Below are positions 43,857-52,211 of a DNA stretch of 63,022 nt, piece by piece. Both the position numbers and the translations under genes were made by a program. The DNA is taken from the NCBI GenBank assembly GCA_902776985.1, contig CACYSD010000010.1, positions 1 to 63,022 of the forward strand, in the 5' to 3' direction. Each line of letters starts with the position of its first letter. Positions within the stretch are counted from its first letter, which is position 1. The notes beneath the pieces were generated by a model. The model searched no databases and was not told the origin of the DNA. It saw only the letters and a list, made by a program, of their open reading frames with translations. This DNA comes from UBA3839 sp902776985 (GTDB lineage Bacteria > Bacteroidota > Bacteroidia > Bacteroidales > Bacteroidaceae).

Positions 43857-46800
43857 GTGTCATGTTCTTCGCAGAAAGACGATGAACGTGAGGCTTGGAA
43901 TTTGTATGAAGGTTATGTAGAGAAAGCGGATGGGCTGTTTCGGCAGATGAACTTGAAATCTGCTGACAGCCTCTACAATGTAGTCCGTTGGAAGTCTAAG
44001 AATACTCTTCTGCGACTGCGTGCCGATGTGGGCATGATGAATGTCTCTATGCGCCGTAGCGCTAATAGGGAATTCTATGTCTATTCCACTGATGCACAGG
44101 AATGTATTGAACGCCTTGAGGATGAGCAGGGAACAATGGATGACTTCATCCTGAAGGTATGGCATGAGACTCTTATTGATTATTACTGTGCCCAGAGCGT
44201 CTACCACTACTATCTGCGTGAGGAAGGCGAGGGTAGCATGTGGCTTCGCAAGGTGGAACCGCTGATGGAGACCGACATTGATGATAGACACAGGGCTACG
44301 TACTATTTCCTCATCGGCAATGCACGCAACACCACCGGCAAGCTCAGCGAGGAAAACACTCAGAACCTCCTTCGTGCGGTTTCTATTTCTTACCGTATCG
44401 GCAACCGCCATCTTGGCGGCAAGGCACTGACCTCGTTGGTCTATGATATGCTTCATCATGGCACTGAGCGTCCCAGCCGCATGGCTTATCTGCGTGAACT
44501 GACCGGCGTGCCCGACAGTATTGGGGGCGATAGTGCGCTACTCGTTATGGCTGAGAAGGCGTTGAAGGATTTCCACGATGGCGGTTATGTGTTCGACGAG
44601 TCACAGACATATATAGTTGTTGGTAAGTACTATCTGGAACATGGAGATGCACCTACGGCTCTTGACTACATGCTCAAGGCCTGGGAGCTGGTAGAGCGCT
44701 ATGGCAAGGATGTTCCCGAATGGACGGCGGACGTCAGGGAGCAGTTGTGCATTGTCTATAGCGAACTGGGCAACAAACCGCTTTCCGACGTCAATCGCAA
44801 TGCTTATCTCGACATCCTCGAACAGACGCGCCAGGATAATCTTATGGATGCCCGCCTCAATGAGGTGATGGAGGAAAAACAGCGACTCAACAATGGTGTT
44901 ATTATCGGTGCTTCGGTCATTGTCCTTCTGCTGCTCTTTACTTGGTTCTATGCCCGTCGCCTACGTCGGAAATACAATCTCAACTATGTGCGTGAGCGGG
45001 CTTTGGTTGCAAAGGCCATGCGTGAGTGGAAGGCTAAGACCGATGAGGATTTCCTTTCGATGGAGCAAAGGGAGGAGGATGTTGTTGAGCAGCACAAGAT
45101 GCAGCTCATCCGTCTTGACGATCTCAAACGCCGTTATGTCGACCGTGCCACATGCCTCTCTATTGTCTATGCCGTAACTCCTTTCCTCGACCGTGCTGTC
45201 AGGGAGGTGGATTCTCTCGTCAAGGGTAAATACGAATCCAGGGAAGTACTCGTGTTCAAACTGCAATATGTTGACGAACTGATTCATCAGATAAGTAAGT
45301 ACAACGATGTGCTTACGGCATGGATTCAGGTCAAGCGGGGCACTGTCCAATTGCGTCTGGAGAGTTTTGCCATAGAACCGTTGTTTGAGATTCTCCGCAA
45401 GAGCGTAAGCCTGTACGCCAGGGAAGGCATAACACTCATCATCCAGCCTGCCGAGGCTGTGGTGAAGGCTGACCGTGCACTCACTCTGTTTATGGTTAAC
45501 ACGCTGATGGACAATGCCCGCAAATTCACCCCGAAGGGTGGTTCCATCAATGTCCGTGCTGAGGAAAGTGACAGTTATGTAGAGATATCGGTGGCAGATA
45601 GCGGCATCGGTATGAGTGAGAAGGATGTGGAATTGATCAACACCGAACGCATGATTACCGGCAAGCAGATTGGCACTTTTGCCGACGCTGCAGAGATGAG
45701 CAAGCGTAAAGGCAGCGGCTTCGGATTGCTCAACTGCAAGGGAGTGATGGAGCAGTATCGGCGCCAAAGTCCTCTCTTCCAAGTCTGCGAGATGCGCTGC
45801 GAGAGCAAGGTAGGAGAGGGTAGCCGTTTCTTCTTCCGTTTGCCTAAGGGTGTGCTGCGTTGCATCGCGGTCCTTTTGATAGGGTTCGCAGGATTCGGTT
45901 CATCTGTGCTAACTTCGTGCAGCCCATCGGTGGCAGAGCGTGACTTCAACCACATCGTTGCCGATTCGCTCCCTGTTCATCCTATGTTGGAGATAGCGTC
46001 AGCCTATGCCGACAGCGCCTACTTCGCCAACGTCGATGCACACTATGACAATGCTCTTGCGTATGTTGATTCGGCTTGCTCATTCCTGAATAAGTATTAT
46101 CTTGAGAAACAGCCTAATGGCAAACTTTTATTAAAGCTTTGCGGGAATCGATTTTCGGAGATAGATCTGTGGCAGGAGCGCTTCATAACAGATTACCATA
46201 TCATCCTGGATATTCGTAACGAGGCAGCCATTGCTGCGCTTGCAACCAAGCAGTTCGACATCTATTATTACAACAACGAGATCTATACCCGTCTCTATAA
46301 GTTGATGGCTCAGGACACCTCGCTTGAGCAGTATTGCAATGACATGCAACAGGCCAATACCAACCAGCAGATGGTCTTGATTGTTGTGTCCGTGGTTGTG
46401 CTCATTCTCCTTTGTGTCTATTTCTTCTCATACTACCGGCACAATATCCTGACGACCTTCAACCTCCGACAGATAATGGAAATCAACCGACGCATCTTCA
46501 ACACGTCTGTCGACAAGGATTCACAGCTGCCGCAGATTCTCCAGGAGAGCATCAACGACATCCGCCGCACCGACGGCATCGCCCTCCTGCACAACGACAA
46601 CCAGGTGCAGTATTCTGCTAACTGCCCTTATCAGGACCTCCTTCCCGAACTCCTTACCTATTGCCGCGACAACGGGAAGATTCTCCAGCGCATGAACGGA
46701 TTCATCTATGTATTCCCGCTTGTGTGGGAGATAGAGGGCACTGCAAATGAGGATGGGGAAAAGAATAAAGTCTCTATCGGTGCCCTGGCTCTGTGCATGC

Positions 46801-47699
46801 ACCAGGCAGGAATGAAGGCTGCCGAGGAGGAGATGTTCGGATTGATTGCCAAGTCTGTCGCCTACAATTTCTATTACTCTACCATCCGCATGCAGCACAT
46901 GCACAATCAGATTGAGATACAGGAAGATGAACGCCGTCGTGCTCAGTACGAGGCCGACCGTGTCCATGTGCAGAACATGGTGCTCGACAACTGCCTCTCA
47001 ACCATCAAGCACGAGACTATGTACTATCCAAGCCGCATACTCCAGCTGGTAGAACAGATAAAACAGCAAATGCCGTCTTCAGGCAATGCGCAGGAGGAAA
47101 TAGCAGGGCAGATCACGGATATGTATGAGGCGATAACCTATTACAAGGAAATCTACACACTTCTCAGCGAATGTGCATCGCGTCAGTACGATGTCTCACC
47201 GTTCAAGCGGCAGAGAGTCCCTGTGGCTGAAATCACAGGATTGATAAAGCAGTCTTTCAGAGAAACTCTTCGACGTCAGAAACTTCCAATTGACAGCCTG
47301 CAACTCAATATCGACACCGCTTCTGGCATGGCAGAGTCATCACTCCTCTGTGATAAGATAATGATGGAGTACCTCTTCCAGAATGTCTTCACCTCGCTCA
47401 TTGCCGATTCCGTCAGTGGCACGATTGACGTCAGAATATCCGAGGAAGGAGGATTTGTCAAGTTCGAGATTGCCTACGATGGTCTGCATCTCACATACCA
47501 GCAGTGTCACAATATCTTCTATCCCGACAATCTCATCTACAATCAGGTTGGCAATACCCTCCAAGGTGCCGGCTGGCTCATAGCCAAGCAGATAATCCGT
47601 GAGCACGACGAGCGCGTCCGCCGCGGTTGCCGCATCTACTTCCAATATATCGATAACAACTCATCCAAACTCATATTCACCATCCCCCAAAGCGTTTAG
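43857..47699 (+). CDS. Tandem membrane sensor histidine kinase (two kinase modules in one chain)
   Basis: A 1280-residue protein, numbered from the GTG at 43857. Module 1: helical TPR-like periplasmic domain (about 1-340), membrane helix (346-367), dimerisation-like helices, then an intact HATPase domain with N548/N553, D581-x-G583-x-G585 and KGSGFGLLN. Module 2: a new signal-anchor-like helix (about 667-683) ending TSCSP, a second periplasmic helical domain, a membrane helix (838-858), an H-box with H1052 (IKHETMYYP) and a decayed HATPase (Y1207 and H1211 at the G1 Asp and Gly). Module 1 has Ala439 where His is expected. It probably matches uncharacterised Bacteroidales DUF5112/DUF5113 proteins. 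Reading in frame upstream of the GTG gives a lipoprotein signal without an ATG. The signal sensed is unknown. Confidence 0.85.
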   Translation: MSCSSQKDDEREAWNLYEGYVEKADGLFRQMNLKSADSLYNVVRWKSKNTLLRLRADVGMMNVSMRRSANREFYVYSTDAQECIERLEDEQGTMDDFILKVWHETLIDYYCAQSVYHYYLREEGEGSMWLRKVEPLMETDIDDRHRATYYFLIGNARNTTGKLSEENTQNLLRAVSISYRIGNRHLGGKALTSLVYDMLHHGTERPSRMAYLRELTGVPDSIGGDSALLVMAEKALKDFHDGGYVFDESQTYIVVGKYYLEHGDAPTALDYMLKAWELVERYGKDVPEWTADVREQLCIVYSELGNKPLSDVNRNAYLDILEQTRQDNLMDARLNEVMEEKQRLNNGVIIGASVIVLLLLFTWFYARRLRRKYNLNYVRERALVAKAMREWKAKTDEDFLSMEQREEDVVEQHKMQLIRLDDLKRRYVDRATCLSIVYAVTPFLDRAVREVDSLVKGKYESREVLVFKLQYVDELIHQISKYNDVLTAWIQVKRGTVQLRLESFAIEPLFEILRKSVSLYAREGITLIIQPAEAVVKADRALTLFMVNTLMDNARKFTPKGGSINVRAEESDSYVEISVADSGIGMSEKDVELINTERMITGKQIGTFADAAEMSKRKGSGFGLLNCKGVMEQYRRQSPLFQVCEMRCESKVGEGSRFFFRLPKGVLRCIAVLLIGFAGFGSSVLTSCSPSVAERDFNHIVADSLPVHPMLEIASAYADSAYFANVDAHYDNALAYVDSACSFLNKYYLEKQPNGKLLLKLCGNRFSEIDLWQERFITDYHIILDIRNEAAIAALATKQFDIYYYNNEIYTRLYKLMAQDTSLEQYCNDMQQANTNQQMVLIVVSVVVLILLCVYFFSYYRHNILTTFNLRQIMEINRRIFNTSVDKDSQLPQILQESINDIRRTDGIALLHNDNQVQYSANCPYQDLLPELLTYCRDNGKILQRMNGFIYVFPLVWEIEGTANEDGEKNKVSIGALALCMHQAGMKAAEEEMFGLIAKSVAYNFYYSTIRMQHMHNQIEIQEDERRRAQYEADRVHVQNMVLDNCLSTIKHETMYYPSRILQLVEQIKQQMPSSGNAQEEIAGQITDMYEAITYYKEIYTLLSECASRQYDVSPFKRQRVPVAEITGLIKQSFRETLRRQKLPIDSLQLNIDTASGMAESSLLCDKIMMEYLFQNVFTSLIADSVSGTIDVRISEEGGFVKFEIAYDGLHLTYQQCHNIFYPDNLIYNQVGNTLQGAGWLIAKQIIREHDERVRRGCRIYFQYIDNNSSKLIFTIPQSV

Positions 47700-47759
47700 C
47701 TTTCCGTGTTCTGCGGATTGTCCGCACAAATAAACTCAAAAACTCAATAATTCACAAAT

Positions 47760-48476
47760 ATGGAAAAATTCAAAGTCATTATTGTCGAAGATGTCAAGCT
47801 CGAGCTTAAGGGCACAGAGGAAATCTTCAGAAACGAAATACCCGATGCCGAGATTATCGGAACGGCAATGAACGAACCCCAGTTCTGGGAGCTGATGGAG
47901 ACCCAGGTACCAGATCTAGTCCTGCTCGACCTTGGTCTTGGAGGCTCTACCACAGTAGGTGTGGAGATTTGCCGCAAGCTCCGTAAGGAGCATCCAGCCA
48001 TCCATGTCCTGATTTTTACAGGCGAGACTCTCAACGAGAAGCTCTGGGTTGATGTTCTCGATGCAGGAGCAGACGGCATCATCCTCAAGAGCGGAGAACT
48101 CCTCACCAAGGGCGATGTGCAGAGCGTCATGGATGGCAAGCGTATGGTGTTCAACCAGCCCATCCTCACCAAGATTCTCCAGCGTTTCCGCCAGTCCGTA
48201 CTCAATGAGTATCAGCGCCAGCAGGCCAGCATCTCCTATGATATAGATGAGTACGATGAACGCCTATTGCGTCACCTGGCACTGGGTTATACCAAGGATA
48301 TGATTGCAGCGCTCAAGACCATGCCTTTCGGTGTGAAATCCCTCGAGAAGCGCCAGAACGATCTCGTCGGTCGTCTCTTCTCCGACGGAGAGCACGGTGT
48401 CAATGCCACCCGCCTCGTAACCAAGGCTCTCCAACTTCGCATTATCGATATCGACAATCTCTATCCAGATGATTAA
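47760..48476 (+). CDS. Response regulator, REC plus LuxR-type HTH
   Basis: A 238-residue cytosolic protein. The receiver domain (1-125) has acidic residues E10-D11, phospho-acceptor D57 (VLLDLGLG), T87 (IFTGET) and K110 (ILKSGE), all the residues needed for phosphotransfer. The C-terminal region (about 165-230; ERLLRHLALGYTKDMIAALKTMPFGVKSLEKRQNDL) fits a NarL/LuxR-like helix-turn-helix, though divergent. It starts 60 bases after the tandem kinase gene and its last bases overlap the start of the AbgT-like gene. The likely partner is the kinase; targets are unknown. Confidence 0.88.
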   Translation: MEKFKVIIVEDVKLELKGTEEIFRNEIPDAEIIGTAMNEPQFWELMETQVPDLVLLDLGLGGSTTVGVEICRKLRKEHPAIHVLIFTGETLNEKLWVDVLDAGADGIILKSGELLTKGDVQSVMDGKRMVFNQPILTKILQRFRQSVLNEYQRQQASISYDIDEYDERLLRHLALGYTKDMIAALKTMPFGVKSLEKRQNDLVGRLFSDGEHGVNATRLVTKALQLRIIDIDNLYPDD

Positions 48477-49179
48477 TAAACTAGTTAGGCATTTGCCGAT
48501 AGTGTGGCTCATGATACTTGTAGGCCTGTGCCTCGTGTCGTGGGTAGGCAGCATCTACGACTGGGGAATGAACAATCTCCTGTCCGCTAAGGGCGTGCGG
48601 TGGTTCATCTCCAATTTCATCATCAATTTCCAGCAGTCACCCATTGCCACGTTCCTGTTCATACTCATGGCATTGGGTGTGGTGGTGGAGTCAGATGTCC
48701 TGTCGCTGTTCTTCCGCTCCAAAAGGGCCACGTCTATGTCCATCAAGCAGAGGAGGGCAATGCAGATTATGATTGTAGTGCTCGTCCTGCAATGCGTGCT
48801 GTGGGCGGTGTTCATTCTTCTGCCGTCTGCTCCGTTGCTGAGTCCTTATGGCACATTCCAGGACTCGCCCCTTCAGCAAGGACTGCTCCCCATTATCTGC
48901 ATAACGCTCAGCGTTACAGCCGCTTCCTATGGTTATGCGTCCAGCCGTTTCGCTTCGATTGGCGAGATCATCGCTGCTTCCTCGTCGGTGGTCAGGCATC
49001 TCTCCTCGTTCTGGTTCCTCATTTTCGTATCTTCCCAGATTATAGCCTGCCTGCAGTTCTCTGTCCCCGAGCAGGCTGAGCAATATAACCTCATCCTCCA
49101 ACTCCTCCTCTATTACCTCCCCCTCATCCTCTATCTTCTAATAAAAGACCCTTCTAACTCACCGTCATGGGAGAACTAA
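48469..49179 (+). CDS. AbgT-like polytopic membrane protein (half size)
   Basis: A 236-residue protein with about six membrane helices. The first 75 residues resemble the start of AbgT-family transporters (LVSWVGSIYDWGMNNLLSAKGVRWFISNFIIN, then a helix in a GVVVESDVL context). Full AbgT proteins have around 500 residues, so this is half size or a derived relative. Its ATG overlaps the regulator stop by eight bases, suggesting coupling and a shared job, perhaps as sensor, target or solute gate. The last dozen codons (KDPSNSPSWEN) are read from a GC-rich intergenic repeat. Function unknown; the AbgT link is moderate. Confidence 0.7.
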   Translation: MINKLVRHLPIVWLMILVGLCLVSWVGSIYDWGMNNLLSAKGVRWFISNFIINFQQSPIATFLFILMALGVVVESDVLSLFFRSKRATSMSIKQRRAMQIMIVVLVLQCVLWAVFILLPSAPLLSPYGTFQDSPLQQGLLPIICITLSVTAASYGYASSRFASIGEIIAASSSVVRHLSSFWFLIFVSSQIIACLQFSVPEQAEQYNLILQLLLYYLPLILYLLIKDPSNSPSWEN

Positions 49180-49192
49180 TCCATCCGGATGG
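49146..49192. repeat. GC-rich intergenic repeat, copy 2, overlapping an ORF end
   Basis: Runs from AGACCCTTCTAACTC to CCATCCGGATGG and aligns with copies at 14385-14429 and 62211-62264. The first 34 bases encode the C-terminus and stop of the AbgT-like protein. Confidence 0.7.
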
Positions 49193-49286
49193 TTATAATT
49201 AGTAATTTATATTTTTGCTTTCGTGTTCTGCGGTTCTCCCGCAGAAATAAACTCAAAAACCATTTCCTCATTTTAAATATATTATT

Positions 49287-49294
49287 TAACTTTG
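49287..49294 (+). promoter_or_regulatory. -7 box of rnpB
   Basis: Perfect TAACTTTG. The 5' end of RNase P RNA, fixed by its P1 stem, lies 6-7 bases downstream, giving a useful calibration for other promoters in the window. Confidence 0.75.
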
Positions 49295-49299
49295 CAGCC

Positions 49300-49756
49300 G
49301 GAAAGCAGTTGAACGGTTTGTCGCTGGTCGAAAGTATGCCGCTACCATTAGGTTCGGCAGACGAGTAAACGAGAGGAAAGTCCGGGCAACACAGGGCATC
49401 CCACTTCCTAATCTAGAAGCCATCCGCGAGGGTGGAGTAGTACAGAAGAAAATAACCGCCCCCATTCCGATGGGAGCAAGGGTGAGAAGGTAAGGTAAGA
49501 GCTTACCAGCAGTGTGGTGACACATCTGGCTGTGTACCTTGGGAGTTGCAAGTTCATGTAAACTGGCGCTGGCATAAGTATGGCTCGCTATGCTGATGCT
49601 GATGAGAGTAGCCCGCTCAAGCCAGAGGGTGGAACGCTTGAATAGTGTGGTGACATGCTATCTGGATAAATGACAAACATCTACACTTTAACTGATTCGC
49701 TTTTTCGGGTCTCGTGTAGACACAGAACCCGGCTTACAGGTCGACTGCTTTCTCTC
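49300..49756 (+). ncRNA. rnpB: RNase P RNA (class A)
   Basis: The catalytic RNA that trims tRNA 5' leaders. The conserved core GAGGAAAGTCCGGGC lies near 49370 and its partner ACAGAACCCGGCTTA near 49725. P1 is formed by GAAAGCAGTTGA (49301-49312) with TCGACTGCTTTC (49741-49752). GCGCTGGCATAAG and the AGAGTAGCC segment are also present. The T-rich end at 49754-49762 probably terminates it. This explains the 636-base gap between the AbgT-like and PBP genes. Confidence 0.95.
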
Positions 49757-49816
49757 TTTTTTGAGAATTAACAACAAATACAAAATAACGTTTCTCGGAA
49801 CAAATATCGTTTTACG

Positions 49817-52210
49817 ATGGCAACTGATAACAAAAAGAAAAAGAAGAATCCCAAGGATAGTGTGAGAAGAGGTGTGATCGCTGTTTGGTCAACAGTCTTT
49901 ATCCTCCTGTTCCTGTTCTTTGGTTTTATTGGCGCGATTTCATGGGGCTGGTTCGGACGCCTGCCCGAAATCTCTGAACTGCAGAATCCAATTAGTAAGT
50001 CTGCCTCTAGAATCTATACTGCCGACGGCAAACTCATGGGTACGTGGAGCTATGCTTCCGCCAACCGCATCATGGTTCCCTACGATTCTCTTCCTGCCAA
50101 TCTTATCAATGCGCTCATTGCCATTGAGGACGAGCGTTTCTATGAACACTCTGGTATCGACATGAGGGCGTTCGGACGTGCTGTCGTAAAGCGTGGCGTC
50201 ATGCGTCAGAAGTCTGCCGGTGGTGGATCTACCATCACTCAGCAGTTGGCCAAGCAGCTCTATTCTGATGTCAACGCATCCACTTCGACTGCCACACGCC
50301 TCATGCAGAAGCCTGTGGAATGGTATATCGCCGTACAGCTCGAACGCAACTACACCAAGGAGGAAATCATCACGATGTATCTCAACTACTTCGACTTCCT
50401 CAACAATGCAGTCGGTATCAAGAACGCCGCTCATACCTACTTCGAGAAACTGCCTATCGACCTCACTCTCGAAGAGTGTGCCACACTTGCCGGTATGCCC
50501 AAGAACCCTTCGCTTTACAATCCTGTCCGCTACAATGAACGTTGTCGCGAACGCCGTAATCTCGTTCTGGAGAAGATGTGCGAACAGGGATTCATTACAG
50601 AGGACCAGAAAGTCACCGCTCAAGCCAAGCCTCTCGACGTGAGCCATTTCCATCCTATGAACCATCAGGAAGGTCTGGCTCCGTATGTTCGTGAGTATCT
50701 CCGTCGCATCATGATGGCAGAGCGTCCAGAACGCAGCAGGTATTATCTCTACCAGCAGTTCTACGACGATTCCCTCCAGTGGGAGACCAATCCACTCTTC
50801 GGATGGTGCAACAAGAACCACAAGGCTGACGGCTCTAACTACAATATCTACACCGATGGTCTGAAAGTCTATACAACCATCGATTCGCGTATGCAGAAGG
50901 ATGCAGAGGAAGCCGCCTACGAACACGTGGCTAAGTATCTGCAACCGATATTCGAAAATGAGAACCGCTCCAAGACCTATGCTCCCTATGTGGGACTGTC
51001 GCAGGAGAAGGTTGAGTACCGTCTGCGCAAGGCATACAAGAACAGTGACCGCTATCGCAAGATGAAGGCCGACGGTTGCTCGGCTGAGGAAATCGAACGT
51101 GCCTTCACCCAGAAGGTGCCGATGACCCTTTTCTCCTACAATGGTGAATTCGAGACAGAGATGTCGCCGCGAGACTCCATCCTCTACTACAAGAAATTCC
51201 TGCGTACCGCCATGTGTGCCATGGATCCCCATACGGGTGAGGTGAGAGCATACGTGGGAGGACTTGACTTCAAGTACTTCCAGTACGACAACGTGATGGG
51301 TGGCGGACGTCGTCAGGTGGGTTCTACCATCAAACCCTACCTCTATTCGCTGGCCATGATGAACGGCTACACTCCTTGCGACGAAGCACCGAACGTGCCG
51401 CGAAGCTATGGAGGATGGACACCTCGAAGCACAGGTGCACGTTTGGGTCAGATGGTGACTCTGAAATGGGGACTTTCCATGTCCAGCAACACCATCTCCG
51501 CATGGGTGCTCTCTCAGCTCAATCCGCGAAGCCTTATCAATCTCATGCACCTTATGGGTATCACCACTCAGAACATCCGTCCCGACATGACTCTCTGTCT
51601 CGGAACGTGTGACATCAGTGTTGGAGAAATGACCAGCGCCTATACCACTTTCGCCAACTACGGTGTGAGAGTGGCTCCGCTGCTCGTTAGCCGTATAGAA
51701 GACGCTTCGGGAAATGTCATTGCAACGTTTGACTCACAATTCACCGACATCATGGATCGTGAGGATGCCTACAAGATGATTGTGATGATGCGTGGTGTAA
51801 TCAACGAAGGTACAGGCCGCCGTCTGCGTGGCACATATAATATTAAGGCAGACCTCTGCGGTAAGACAGGTACAACCAACTCCAATGCCGACGGATGGTT
51901 CATGGGCGTTGCTCCTAAGCTCGTTGTCGGAACATGGGTAGGTGGTGAGGAACGCGATATCCACTTCATCAGCACTTACTACGGACAGGGTGCAGGTGCT
52001 GCATTGCCGGTCTTTGCCCTCTTCATAAAGAAAGTCTATGCCGATCCGTCCCTTGTCAAGGACTACGGCATCACTCCAAACGATAAATTCGAGATTCCTA
52101 CAGACTTCGATGTCTGCGAAGGCGAGCTTACCGGTCTCCAACGTGCAGAGAGGCGTGACGAAGTAGAGGTAGACGAAAGCGTTGGCGAAATCGACGAATT
52201 GTTCCAATAA
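49817..52210 (+). CDS. Class A penicillin-binding protein (PBP1A)
   Basis: A 797-residue bifunctional cell-wall synthase. The short basic cytosolic N-terminus (KKKKKNPKD) precedes a membrane helix (about 21-44). A GT51 glycosyltransferase domain (75-260) has catalytic Glu104 in IEDERFYEHSGID and GGGSTITQQLAKQLY. A transpeptidase domain follows with S503-x-x-K506 (GSTIKP), SSN and KTG (683-685). No in-frame upstream start is better. kdsB begins one base after the stop, so PBP, kdsB and the M16 gene form a unit devoted mostly to the envelope. Confidence 0.95.
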   Translation: MATDNKKKKKNPKDSVRRGVIAVWSTVFILLFLFFGFIGAISWGWFGRLPEISELQNPISKSASRIYTADGKLMGTWSYASANRIMVPYDSLPANLINALIAIEDERFYEHSGIDMRAFGRAVVKRGVMRQKSAGGGSTITQQLAKQLYSDVNASTSTATRLMQKPVEWYIAVQLERNYTKEEIITMYLNYFDFLNNAVGIKNAAHTYFEKLPIDLTLEECATLAGMPKNPSLYNPVRYNERCRERRNLVLEKMCEQGFITEDQKVTAQAKPLDVSHFHPMNHQEGLAPYVREYLRRIMMAERPERSRYYLYQQFYDDSLQWETNPLFGWCNKNHKADGSNYNIYTDGLKVYTTIDSRMQKDAEEAAYEHVAKYLQPIFENENRSKTYAPYVGLSQEKVEYRLRKAYKNSDRYRKMKADGCSAEEIERAFTQKVPMTLFSYNGEFETEMSPRDSILYYKKFLRTAMCAMDPHTGEVRAYVGGLDFKYFQYDNVMGGGRRQVGSTIKPYLYSLAMMNGYTPCDEAPNVPRSYGGWTPRSTGARLGQMVTLKWGLSMSSNTISAWVLSQLNPRSLINLMHLMGITTQNIRPDMTLCLGTCDISVGEMTSAYTTFANYGVRVAPLLVSRIEDASGNVIATFDSQFTDIMDREDAYKMIVMMRGVINEGTGRRLRGTYNIKADLCGKTGTTNSNADGWFMGVAPKLVVGTWVGGEERDIHFISTYYGQGAGAALPVFALFIKKVYADPSLVKDYGITPNDKFEIPTDFDVCEGELTGLQRAERRDEVEVDESVGEIDELFQ

Positions 52211-52211
52211 T

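Noticed and set aside
44961..45782. A 273-codon minus-strand open frame inside the sensor kinase gene
   Set aside because: Antisense to a conserved HATPase domain and without motifs; treated as a shadow.
49940..51550. A 536-codon open frame on the minus strand inside the PBP1A gene
   Set aside because: It is exactly antisense to a well-supported coding gene, shows no family motif, and is rich in His, Cys and Val as expected of a mirror frame produced by strong codon bias.
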